Shown one piece after another: positions 1 to 7,842 of a stretch of 64,000 bases of DNA (position 1 is its first letter; the number at the start of each line of letters is the position of its first letter). Where the stretch lies: positions 19,499 through 83,498 of the forward strand of contig JAFGKY010000005.1 in NCBI GenBank assembly GCA_016928305.1. Reading direction: 5' to 3'. The notes under the pieces were generated by a model. That model saw only the letters and a program-made list of their open reading frames with translations, did not search any database and was not told where the DNA came from. This DNA comes from Bacteroidales bacterium. Its GTDB lineage: Bacteria; Bacteroidota; Bacteroidia; Bacteroidales; UBA10428. The translations under genes and the position numbers were made by a program.

Positions 1-36
1 ATCCGATTTTATTCCATATGTTGAATTCCTGATGAT

Positions 37-426
37 TCATCCCTTTTTAGGCTTAGTCAGGAATTTTTCGGGAATATCATATTTAATGTTATCCTTATCC
101 GTCAGCAACGTTTTAACATTTGCCGAGCAGACTTTCACCCTCGATCCCTGAAGGAACATTTTGTGATAAAAAACAAGATAAGGGGCTTCCTTAACCATTT
201 CAGTCCGGATCATGAGTTCATCAAAAATTCTGATCTCACGACTATACCTTATCTGCATTTCAGTCACTACAAGCAACAAACCATTCTTCCTGATGTAATC
301 AATAAGATCAAGCTGCCGGAATATTTCCCATCGGGCTTGTTCGAGATAATTCAGGTAAACGGCATTATTGACATGTCCGTATGAATCAAGTTCATACCCC
401 CGTACGGCCAGTTTATATTCAAACAT
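37..426 (-). CDS. YbgC/FadM-type acyl-CoA thioesterase (hotdog fold)
   Basis: A 129-residue single-domain protein of the 4-hydroxybenzoyl-CoA thioesterase/YbgC family, which hydrolyses acyl-CoA or acyl-ACP thioesters in the cytoplasm. The family signature is near the N-terminus: a D-S-Y-G-H-V-N-N-A-V-Y segment (residues 14-24) followed by Y-L-E-Q-A-R-W. The Asp of the D-x-x-G-H-V-N-N-x-x-Y motif is the usual catalytic acid, although here the motif starts ELDSYGHVNN. Length matches the family. It diverges from the ketosynthase cassette that begins 220 bases away, so a role in releasing that cassette's product is possible but is inference; the same family is also common as a housekeeping gene. 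Confidence 0.85.
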   Translation of the reverse strand: MFEYKLAVRGYELDSYGHVNNAVYLNYLEQARWEIFRQLDLIDYIRKNGLLLVVTEMQIRYSREIRIFDELMIRTEMVKEAPYLVFYHKMFLQGSRVKVCSANVKTLLTDKDNIKYDIPEKFLTKPKKG

Positions 427-492
427 GAGCTTTCTTTGGCTTCTGTTATGAATTTGATAAAACCATAATCAGCACGACAAAAATAAAATTTT

Positions 493-540
493 AACCCATA
501 TGCAACCTTATTGCATATTGGGTTTTTTAGTTTTTTTTTA
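493..540 (+). terminator. Terminator-like hairpin plus T-tract upstream of the ketosynthase operon
   Basis: AACCCATATGCAA (493-505) pairs with TTGCATATTGGGTT (511-524; one bulged base) across a 5-base loop, followed by a T-rich run to 540. It has the shape of an intrinsic terminator reading on the + strand, yet no + strand gene lies upstream because the thioesterase runs the other way. It could be an attenuator or an insulator. A weak TAnnTTTG-like element (TACATTTA, 539-546) directly follows and may be the operon promoter. Confidence 0.55.
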
Positions 541-646
541 CATTTACACCTTCATTAAAACAGATTAATTTTAATTCTGCTCTGACATCTTATGATTCGT
601 ATTGATTTTTCAATCCGTCAAAGCAGGAATAATAAGCAAATTGTGA

Positions 647-901
647 ATGAACTCAACAGGAAATTATCGAAGTGGGATTGCTTTCATTTCAATTTACGCA
701 TTGTCGGTTTTTCTGTTTTTGTTCTATGTGATCAAGCCTGAATTTTATTTTTTTGCCAAGCAACCGACTTTCCAGGCAAACGTGAAAGGGAAAGTAGATA
801 TAAACCCGAATAAATTCAGGGATTTTATTCCTGTAAGTCCTGAAAAGTCAAATTTTAAAGGAGATACTGATGCACTATCAGGAGCTACCATTGCTCAGTA
901 A
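647..901 (+). CDS. Small membrane-anchored protein with C-terminal SGAT (FMN-attachment-like) motif
   Basis: An 84-residue protein that I do not recognise as a named family. One hydrophobic segment spans about residues 10-31 (SIYALSVFLFLFYVI core), and the remaining ~50 residues should face the periplasm. The last residues, D-A-L-S-G-A-T-I-A-Q, match the D-(A/G)-x-S-G-A-T-(x) site where ApbE attaches FMN to Thr in NqrC/RnfG-type FMN-binding domains. Here the stop codon follows almost at once and the domain is far too short to be a normal FMN-binding fold. It lies 37 bases before the ketosynthase on the same strand and is probably its operon leader gene. It may be a minimal carrier or a truncated remnant; no continuation is visible in the other frames. 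Confidence 0.55.
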   Translation: MNSTGNYRSGIAFISIYALSVFLFLFYVIKPEFYFFAKQPTFQANVKGKVDINPNKFRDFIPVSPEKSNFKGDTDALSGATIAQ

Positions 902-938
902 AACTAAACTCGTAATTTCAACCTATCAAACATAATGC

Positions 939-2153
939 ATGAATAATAAAGTAGTAGTAACCGGTCTTAACATGATCACCGCACTGGGTCTTGATCTCGA
1001 ATCATGTTGGGCCAATCTGGTGACCGGGAAGAACGGGGTAAAACAAATAACGTTAATAGATGCCAGAGGTTTGCAAACCCAGGTTGCAGCACAGGTCCCG
1101 GATTCATTTGAAGAATATGCGGCCGGTTTTATAAAAAAAAGAATGGCTGATCAGACAACACGGGTAACCAAAATGTGCTATGTATGTGCCAGGGAAGCTG
1201 TGCAGAAAGCAGCTATTGATTTTGTGTCATTTGACAGATCACGGTGTGCCGTAATTTTAGGTGTCGTTAACACAGCAAATAACAGCGCAGAGAAGGGAAC
1301 TACCTCCAAAAATACCGTACTGAAAAGCATGAGCAATTCCATGTCTGCCTGGATATCCCTTGAATATAAACTGCTGGGGCCGAATTTTACGGTTACATCA
1401 GCCTGTTCTTCATCGGCGTATGCCATAGGTATTGCTTACGATATGATCAAATACGGCGCTGCCGATCTTATAATAACAGGTGGTGCCGATTCAATGATCA
1501 ACAGGGAAGAAATTGAAGGATTTAATGAATTATATGCTCTATCGGTGAATCCTGAGCCTGAAAAAGCATCCTGTCCTTTTTCAAATGATCGTGACGGTTT
1601 TGTAATTGGCGAAGGTGCGGGAATTATGATACTCGAATCGGAAGAATCAGCCCTGAGAAGAAATGCAAAAATATATGCTGAGCTGGCCGGATATGCACTA
1701 ACCAGTGAGGCATACAATATCATGGCCCCCATGAAAGATGGCGAAGGGATTCGCCAAACCATGGAATCAGCCCTGAAAAACGCAGCTGTCAGTCCCGAAG
1801 AAGTGGATTATATTAATGCGCATGGGACATCAACCACATTGAATGATAAATACGAAACAATGGCCATCAAAAATCTTTTTGGTGAACGGGCTTATAAAAT
1901 ACCTGTATCATCAGTAAAATCAATGATTGGCCATACCGTAGGCGCTGCAGGCGTCATTGAAGGAACTGTTACGGTTATGAGCATCGTCAACGATATCATT
2001 ACACCTACCATTCATCTCAATATTCCAGATCCGGAACTTGATCTGGATTATGTACCCCATTGTTCACGGAAACAGGTGGTTCGTTGTGCTCTTTCAAATT
2101 CTTTTGCTTTCGGAGGACATAATGCAACGCTGGTATTTAAAAAATATGTTTAA
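939..2153 (+). CDS. Beta-ketoacyl-ACP synthase (FabF-like ketosynthase)
   Basis: A 404-residue condensing enzyme catalysing decarboxylative Claisen condensation between an acyl group and an ACP-bound extender. The thiolase-fold triad is complete: Cys156 in TSACSSSAYAIG, His295 in NAHGTSTTLND and His332 in KSMIGHTVGAAG, with the C-terminal FAFGGHNATLVF signature. Length is typical of FabF/KAS II. It lies in a cassette with its own ACP, phosphopantetheinyl transferase and acyltransferase, an arrangement that points to a dedicated secondary or lipid product, not housekeeping fatty-acid synthesis. The product cannot be read from sequence. The motif T-S-A-C-S-S-S is closer to polyketide-type synthases than to the T-A-C-S-A-G-A of canonical FabF. 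Confidence 0.9.
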   Translation: MNNKVVVTGLNMITALGLDLESCWANLVTGKNGVKQITLIDARGLQTQVAAQVPDSFEEYAAGFIKKRMADQTTRVTKMCYVCAREAVQKAAIDFVSFDRSRCAVILGVVNTANNSAEKGTTSKNTVLKSMSNSMSAWISLEYKLLGPNFTVTSACSSSAYAIGIAYDMIKYGAADLIITGGADSMINREEIEGFNELYALSVNPEPEKASCPFSNDRDGFVIGEGAGIMILESEESALRRNAKIYAELAGYALTSEAYNIMAPMKDGEGIRQTMESALKNAAVSPEEVDYINAHGTSTTLNDKYETMAIKNLFGERAYKIPVSSVKSMIGHTVGAAGVIEGTVTVMSIVNDIITPTIHLNIPDPELDLDYVPHCSRKQVVRCALSNSFAFGGHNATLVFKKYV

Positions 2154-2221
2154 ATTTCGGAAAAAATATTTCTATGTCAGGTGGATTTCAAATCAATAAA
2201 TCAGCAAATCATTAAAAAACC

Positions 2222-2524
2222 ATGGGTAAGATAACAGAAAATACAAGAGCAGAGGTAAAAGACATTGTATATAATTTCTTCTCGGAAGAATGCGAAGTTG
2301 ATGTTAATCAGATACACGAAGATACCAATATCATTACTGACCTGGAGGGAGATTCGCTGATGTTTCTTGAACTGATTGAAATCTTTAAGAAGAAATACAA
2401 CCTTACCATTGAACTGAAAACAATAGCCAAGTATATCGTTAAGCATCCTGTGGAAACAATAGGTCAATTAATTGACACCCAGATGTTAATGATTGAGCAT
2501 GAGAATAATCTGGTAAATCTTTAA
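2222..2524 (+). CDS. Acyl carrier protein
   Basis: A 100-residue acidic protein of acyl-carrier type. The phosphopantetheine attachment site is Ser45 in D-L-E-G-D-S-L-M-F-L-E-L, followed by the helix LIEIFKKKYN typical of ACPs. It is a little longer than the ~78-residue housekeeping ACP, with an extra C-terminal stretch. It follows the ketosynthase by 68 bases and precedes the phosphopantetheinyl transferase by 24, so it is the likely carrier for this cassette. The 68-base gap carries an AAATCA-rich tract running up to the start codon, like the tracts before tag, aroC and hcp. Confidence 0.85.
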   Translation: MGKITENTRAEVKDIVYNFFSEECEVDVNQIHEDTNIITDLEGDSLMFLELIEIFKKKYNLTIELKTIAKYIVKHPVETIGQLIDTQMLMIEHENNLVNL

Positions 2525-2548
2525 AAGCCAATTAAGCGTTACAGTTGG

Positions 2549-2947
2549 ATGAAAGAAGTCATGGGATGCGGTATCGATATTGAAGAGATCGGAAGGTTTA
2601 AAACGAAGATCCCTGCACGGGCAAATACAGGTGGTTTTGCCGATCTGGTATACACCGCATCTGAAATAACACGCAATCTCAATATTCATCCCGGACTTAC
2701 ATTTCCACTGTGTTTTTCCTGCAAAGAAGCGTTCTTTAAGGCTTTTGGAGTAAGCTGGATAAACAGCAGGATCTCATGGAAGGACATTGAACTGCTTTTT
2801 AATGACAGGAATAACCTGCGAGATTATTCCATACAGCTGAGTGGCTATGCTAAGGAATTATTTCACATCAGGAAATGCTGCAATATGGAATCGGATCTTG
2901 AATATAACAGAAGATATGTGGTTTTTCAGGTAGTCTTGCTATCATAA
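2549..2947 (+). CDS. 4'-phosphopantetheinyl transferase (AcpS-type)
   Basis: A 132-residue protein that transfers 4'-phosphopantetheine from coenzyme A to the ACP serine. The family motifs are visible: G-C-G-I-D-I-E-E-I (residues 6-14; the Mg-binding Asp) and C-K-E-A-F-F-K-A-F-G (about residues 60-69; Glu and Lys). Length is close to AcpS (120-130). Position between the ACP and acyltransferase genes suggests that it activates the cassette's own carrier, inferred from context. A genome-wide housekeeping acpS is expected elsewhere. Confidence 0.85.
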   Translation: MKEVMGCGIDIEEIGRFKTKIPARANTGGFADLVYTASEITRNLNIHPGLTFPLCFSCKEAFFKAFGVSWINSRISWKDIELLFNDRNNLRDYSIQLSGYAKELFHIRKCCNMESDLEYNRRYVVFQVVLLS

Positions 2948-2958
2948 TCTCCAACACT

Positions 2959-3885
2959 TTGGCTATAAGCATTATTTTTCCGGCATTTGTAAGTGAATAT
3001 AAAGGGACCGAGGATCAGTCCGTGTCGGGCTTTGTTAATAATTTTTCCCATCGGCTTGACGAAGCTTCGCATCTGTTAAAAATGGATCTGACCGGATTTG
3101 ATTTCAGAAAGAATACATTCCTGCAGGATGAATTAAAATCGCAATACATAAGTTATATCTTCAGCTGCACTGTTGCCGATATCCTGAATGACCATAACGT
3201 AAAAACATCATTCGTTTCGGGATACAGCATGGGCATATATGCAGCCCTGTATTATTGCCGGTCGGTTAATTTCAGTTCCGGATTGATGTTGGTAAAGCAC
3301 GCCTGGGAAAAAATATGCACGTTAACAGAAGGAAGCACTTACGGCATGGGAATGATTATTGGTTTAACCGAAACCGACGTATCGAACCTGTTTCAGCAGG
3401 CAGAAGATATTGAAATTTGTAATCAGAATAATCCGTACACATTTATTATTTCGGGGTCAAAAAATACGGTAGAACGCATACTAATAGCCGCGCAAGCCGA
3501 AGGAGCCCTGCGTGCCACACCCTTGTCAGTATCAAAACCCTACCATTCAAAATTTCTGAAGAATGCTGGCCATGCTTTCGCCGAAGCCATAAAAGACATT
3601 CCCATCATGACTCCTGCATATCCGTATATTTCAGCTATGGATCAAAAAGAGATCAATACAGCAGACGCTATCAGGAATGAAGTTACCGTCAATCTGCCAA
3701 ACCGGATGAACTGGTATAAAACAATGGATTCACTGTTAATGCGGGGAACAGATATACTATTTGAATGCGGCGCCGGCGATGGCCTTACACGGAATGCAAG
3801 GTTCATTGAAGGGAGCTTTCAATCATTTTCGACGGATAAGATTGAGGACTTCCTGGATATTGTTAGTAACAGCTTTATAGGTTAA
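2959..3885 (+). CDS. FabD-like acyltransferase with altered substrate-binding residues
   Basis: A 308-residue protein of the malonyl-CoA:ACP transacylase fold. The nucleophile elbow is G-Y-S-M-G (Ser90) and the catalytic His is in K-P-Y-H-S-K-F-L (His196). Two FabD hallmarks are missing. The N-terminal F-P-G-Q-G is replaced by F-P-A-F-V, which loses the oxyanion-hole Gln. The segment that should hold the malonyl-carboxylate-binding Arg reads V-K-H-A-W-E, without Arg. A non-malonyl acyl group or an editing hydrolase role is therefore plausible by inference. The start codon is TTG, 12 bases after the transferase stop; no better ATG precedes conserved sequence. Last gene of the cassette. Confidence 0.8.
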   Translation: MAISIIFPAFVSEYKGTEDQSVSGFVNNFSHRLDEASHLLKMDLTGFDFRKNTFLQDELKSQYISYIFSCTVADILNDHNVKTSFVSGYSMGIYAALYYCRSVNFSSGLMLVKHAWEKICTLTEGSTYGMGMIIGLTETDVSNLFQQAEDIEICNQNNPYTFIISGSKNTVERILIAAQAEGALRATPLSVSKPYHSKFLKNAGHAFAEAIKDIPIMTPAYPYISAMDQKEINTADAIRNEVTVNLPNRMNWYKTMDSLLMRGTDILFECGAGDGLTRNARFIEGSFQSFSTDKIEDFLDIVSNSFIG

Positions 3886-3936
3886 AAGACCTGCCAGTAT
3901 TCAAAGGGGCTGAAAGCGTTAAAAAATGACCGGCTA

Positions 3937-5313
3937 TTATAATATGTCTTCCCCCAGCTTTATTTTCCATAACTTCCCCACATTTTCATAAAACCTCTCA
4001 AGCGGTAATTTCGTTTGCAGTACGCAATTGAAAAAGTTATACTTAGAAAGATCAAAATCTATGATCTGGTCTTTAATCTCGTTATAAAAAACAGTGCCCG
4101 GCATAGGTGTTAATATGGTATAGCCTGCATAAACTACCCTGTTTGAACCGGCATAATCGGCCAGAGCTTTAAAATCATCTTCGCCGTAATCATTCGGAAC
4201 GATATAGTTTCCACGTAACATAATGTGATTGCGGTGAAAGATTTCAATTGACTTTTTAATATCGGCTGCAGATGACTTCTTATTATAGTTTTTCAACTCT
4301 TCATCACGAAACGACTCAAATCCGCAAATTACTACCTTCAGTCCTGCCTCTGCCAGCTTTTCAATTAATCCGGGATATTTCACGGCAGTATCCGGGCGAA
4401 TATCCATAATATACTTCTTCTTGATTCCCTCTTTCAGAATCCGGTCAAAAAGTGCATGAATGAATTTTGTATCAACAATGGTATTGGCATCTGCAAATCT
4501 TACCGTGTCATATTCATGCAGCTGCTTGAGTTCGTCAATGACCGATTCAATTTCACGCACGTAATATCTCCTGTTATGTTGCGGCCAGATAGAGCAGAAT
4601 GAACATGTATACGGACATCCGAGCGATGTAAAAATATAAGTAGCGGGGGAAGGGTCGTTCCCCACTTTATAAGTCTGTAACCACCTTTTAAGATGGCTGC
4701 GGTCGGGCATTATGAAATTTGATCCGGCTGCATTCCATTCCGGTGCCTGGCAGGATGAGCCATGATGTCCTTTCACCGTATTCACAATGATACCTCCTAT
4801 ACTTTCAGGGGGCAGTCCTTTTTCCCTTGCCATAACAAGGTCCCGGAATATTCCGGCTGAATGCCCCGGACACAAAATATTGACGGCCGGATCCGTGAAA
4901 TCCTCAGGACAGATCGTAACATGCAATCCTCCGGCAACAGTGAGGATTCCGGGATTATATTTTTTTGAAATTCTGAAGATTTCCATACCATAGTAAAACT
5001 CCGAGGCAATAAAAGTCACGCCTACGATATCGGGATTGAAATCCTTCAAACAGGATAAAACCAATTCGTTTAAACCGGGGGCATCGGGATGTAAATCGTA
5101 TTCTCCCTTCAGGTCGATTACCCTGACATCAAAATCCCTGACCGCGGCAGCCACAGTCAACAATCCCAGCGGAGGACCGATCAGTTTTTTATGAATATAC
5201 TTTCTTGCATTCTCCGGCGCAGATTCGAGTATTTTATTTTCCGGAGATCGTGGAGGATTGATCAGCAAAATTCTCATCCCGTTTTTTTTCATTGTGAAAA
5301 GCTCTAACATCAA
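3937..5313 (-). CDS. B12-binding domain radical SAM protein
   Basis: A 458-residue class-B-like radical SAM protein: an N-terminal cobalamin-binding Rossmann domain (about residues 13-170) and a radical SAM TIM-barrel. The 4Fe-4S motif is C-x3-C-x2-C in S-L-G-C-P-Y-T-C-S-F-C-S-I. Such proteins do methylations or rearrangements on unactivated carbons; the substrate is unknown here. Conserved sequence begins at M-R-I-L-L-I-N-P-P, so the true start may be the ATG near 5277; the longest frame is listed. It converges on the acyltransferase with only 51 bases between stops, so a functional tie to the ketosynthase cassette is possible but unproven. Confidence 0.85.
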   Translation of the reverse strand: MMLELFTMKKNGMRILLINPPRSPENKILESAPENARKYIHKKLIGPPLGLLTVAAAVRDFDVRVIDLKGEYDLHPDAPGLNELVLSCLKDFNPDIVGVTFIASEFYYGMEIFRISKKYNPGILTVAGGLHVTICPEDFTDPAVNILCPGHSAGIFRDLVMAREKGLPPESIGGIIVNTVKGHHGSSCQAPEWNAAGSNFIMPDRSHLKRWLQTYKVGNDPSPATYIFTSLGCPYTCSFCSIWPQHNRRYYVREIESVIDELKQLHEYDTVRFADANTIVDTKFIHALFDRILKEGIKKKYIMDIRPDTAVKYPGLIEKLAEAGLKVVICGFESFRDEELKNYNKKSSAADIKKSIEIFHRNHIMLRGNYIVPNDYGEDDFKALADYAGSNRVVYAGYTILTPMPGTVFYNEIKDQIIDFDLSKYNFFNCVLQTKLPLERFYENVGKLWKIKLGEDIL

Positions 5314-5564
5314 AGGCTGGTAAATATATAAAATGTTTGGGTTTTATAACCGGACAACAACACATCTCTGGTTATTCGTAGTGTTATATTCAACGAGTAT
5401 CAAAATGCATTCTATGTATTCTTTATTTTCACCTAATTTAAGGTGAGGCTATTGACATTCAAGTAAATTCAACATTAATATATTCAAATAGGATGTAGCA
5501 TAATACAAATATTGTACGTAACTTTAATAAAAAGGGAAAGGAAAAGATAAACCGTAAAACAATA

Positions 5565-5843
5565 ATGGTACAGGAAAATGAATTAGTAATGCTGATACTG
5601 GGTATTGGCGTGCTGGTGTTTACATTCATTTTCAAAGAAAAAATCAGGCGAATATTTGGCTGGAAAAATTTACTGGCAGGATTCTATATTTTATTATTAG
5701 CATGGGTTTTCACTATTGCTGAGGGATTCTTGTGGAACTCTTTTATGAATGTGTTGGAACACATTTTTTATTCGATCAGCACTATAGTACTTGCAATATG
5801 GTGTTTCAGGTTATCCATCGGGAATAAAAAGGTGGTTAAATAA
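5565..5843 (+). CDS. Small membrane protein upstream of sensor kinase
   Basis: A 92-residue protein with about three hydrophobic segments (residues 6-24, 36-54 and 62-82). No family is recognised. Its stop overlaps the kinase start (TAATG), so the two are translationally coupled. The kinase also begins with a membrane domain, so this protein could be a partner or an accessory sensor module. Preceded by a purine-rich stretch (GGGAAAGGAAAAG). Confidence 0.6.
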   Translation: MVQENELVMLILGIGVLVFTFIFKEKIRRIFGWKNLLAGFYILLLAWVFTIAEGFLWNSFMNVLEHIFYSISTIVLAIWCFRLSIGNKKVVK

Positions 5844-7759
5844 TGAAAGGTATTGCTTATCTTGATCTGGTCTCATTATTGGCATCCTTTTCCGGAATTG
5901 TTGTTATACTGTTCAGCGGGAAATATAAAATAAGAACCGACATCAAGCTATTGCTAATGGGTCTGTTGTTGATCCTCTTATTATATTATCTGTCACTTTT
6001 TATTGAATGGTATGGAATTACAAATGCACTGGATCCGTATGAGGATTTGATCGGGGCATTCATACCCATGATGTGGGCTTTTATTTTTTATGCCTTTATT
6101 CAAAAAATCAGCAATGTTGATTTACTTGAAAGCGAGAAACAACTGGATATGGCATTGAAAGGCACAAGGGCCGGCCTTTGGGACTGGAATACTCAGACCG
6201 GTAATATTATGCTCAATGAACGATGGGGAGAAATGATAGGTTATAATCTCACCGAACTGGAACCCTTGAATATTAATACCTGGGACAACCTTATCCATCC
6301 GGATGACCTGGCAATAGCAAAAGAGCTGTTGCAACAACATTTTAACGGTGAGCTTGAATTCTATGAATGTGAAGTAAGGTTAAAACACAAAAATGGTAAG
6401 TGGATCTGGGTAATGAACCGGGGAATGGTCATTGAATGGGATAAAAAAGGCAAACCTGCGAGGATGACCGGAACTCATATCGATATTTCAAAACAGAAAC
6501 AGGTTGAAAAAGAGCTTAAAGAGCTGATTGAAAGAAATCAGGCTATCAATGAAAAATACCTGTCACAGAATAGGGAACTGACTGCAAGCATTGAACAAAT
6601 CAAATCCATTAACAAGGAACTGCTGCAGGCTAAAGAAAAAGCTGAAGAAAGCGACCGGCTCAAATCAGCCTTTCTGGCCAATATGAGTCATGAAATCCGT
6701 ACTCCGATGAATGGAATACTCGGCTTTGCCCAGTTACTGAGAAATCCGCAGCTGGAGGGAGACAAACAGCAGGTCTACATCAATTTGATACAACAAAGCG
6801 GACAGAGAATGCTGAATATCATCAATGACCTGATTGATATTTCAAAGATTGAAGCCGGACAACTGGAAGTGAAGTTTGATATCGTTGATGTTAAGGATCT
6901 GTTGCAGAATTTGTACCTTTTTTTCAAATCCGAAGCCGGGAAAAAAGGATTATCTTTTTCATTTTCAAACCGATTAGCGAATGAAGAAAACCAGATCATC
7001 ACGGATAAAACCAAGGTATATCAGATACTAAGCAATTTGATAAACAATGCAATAAAGTACACTGAAAGCGGGGAGATAAATTTTGGCTGCGTACGGGCCG
7101 GCAATACCATTGAATTTTATATCAGAGACACCGGCATTGGTATTCCTCGTGAGTATCACGAAAAGGTATTCGAGCGTTTCAGACAGGTTAACACCAATTT
7201 TCCTGTTTCACAGGAAGGTAGCGGTCTTGGACTCACTATTTCAAAAGCATATGTTGAAAAACTGGGAGGTAAAATATGGGTTCAATCCCGCCCGGGAGAA
7301 GGATCGGTGTTTAGTTTCAGCGTTCCTGTTGATACCTCTGTAAAGGAGGTACGGCATCAAAAAGCATATTCCGGAAGTACGGCTCATGATTTTGGAAACA
7401 TAGTCATTCTTATTGTCGAAGATGATGAAGTCAGTTTTATTTACCTGAGTGAATTGCTGAGAATAAATAATATCTCAACGCTGCATGCCCGAAATGGAAA
7501 AGAGGCAATTGAGCTGTGCAAAGAACATCCGGAAATAAAAATGGTTCTCATGGATATTAAAATGCCTGTCATGAACGGAATTGAAGCTATTCAACCGATA
7601 AAGAAAATCCGCAAGGAGCTTCCCGTCATTGTTCAGACAGCTTATATAACAGGTGATGATAAAGAGATAACATTGAAGGCAGGAGCTGATGATTATCTGA
7701 CAAAGCCTATCAGGGAAGAGGAATTGTTTTCCATCATCAGAAAATGCACAACCCACTAA
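5843..7759 (+). CDS. Hybrid sensor histidine kinase/response regulator
   Basis: A 638-residue membrane-bound hybrid kinase. Order: about three membrane helices (residues 1-90), PAS domain with W-D-W and I-H-P-D-D hallmarks (about 100-218), coiled coil (220-275), HisKA with phospho-acceptor His283 in M-S-H-E-I-R-T-P, HATPase with N-box N-L-I-N-N-A-I-K-Y-T, D-T-G-I-G-I and G-S-G-L-G-L (about 394-470), and a C-terminal receiver with V-E-D-D-E and phospho-acceptor Asp571 in L-M-D-I-K-M-P plus conserved Lys in T-K-P. No HTH output domain, so signalling must pass to another protein. The membrane region lacks a large periplasmic loop, suggesting sensing in the membrane or cytoplasm. Confidence 0.9.
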   Translation: MKGIAYLDLVSLLASFSGIVVILFSGKYKIRTDIKLLLMGLLLILLLYYLSLFIEWYGITNALDPYEDLIGAFIPMMWAFIFYAFIQKISNVDLLESEKQLDMALKGTRAGLWDWNTQTGNIMLNERWGEMIGYNLTELEPLNINTWDNLIHPDDLAIAKELLQQHFNGELEFYECEVRLKHKNGKWIWVMNRGMVIEWDKKGKPARMTGTHIDISKQKQVEKELKELIERNQAINEKYLSQNRELTASIEQIKSINKELLQAKEKAEESDRLKSAFLANMSHEIRTPMNGILGFAQLLRNPQLEGDKQQVYINLIQQSGQRMLNIINDLIDISKIEAGQLEVKFDIVDVKDLLQNLYLFFKSEAGKKGLSFSFSNRLANEENQIITDKTKVYQILSNLINNAIKYTESGEINFGCVRAGNTIEFYIRDTGIGIPREYHEKVFERFRQVNTNFPVSQEGSGLGLTISKAYVEKLGGKIWVQSRPGEGSVFSFSVPVDTSVKEVRHQKAYSGSTAHDFGNIVILIVEDDEVSFIYLSELLRINNISTLHARNGKEAIELCKEHPEIKMVLMDIKMPVMNGIEAIQPIKKIRKELPVIVQTAYITGDDKEITLKAGADDYLTKPIREEELFSIIRKCTTH

Positions 7760-7813
7760 ATCAATTGATTTTCTAACTTTCTGTTGTTTATTTTCCATCA
7801 TCGATATTAATAC

Positions 7814-7821
7814 TATTTTTG
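7814..7821 (+). promoter_or_regulatory. Putative -7 promoter element for gpsA
   Basis: TATTTTTG fits the Bacteroidota TAnnTTTG element and sits 21 bases before the ATG at 7843. No clean -33 TTTG was found at the usual spacing. Confidence 0.4.
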
Positions 7822-7842
7822 CCTAAGGATTGTTTTATCTGC

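Noticed and set aside
163..384. 73-codon ORF on the + strand inside the thioesterase
   Set aside because: Antisense shadow of a clear gene; does not give the upstream terminator-like hairpin a source.
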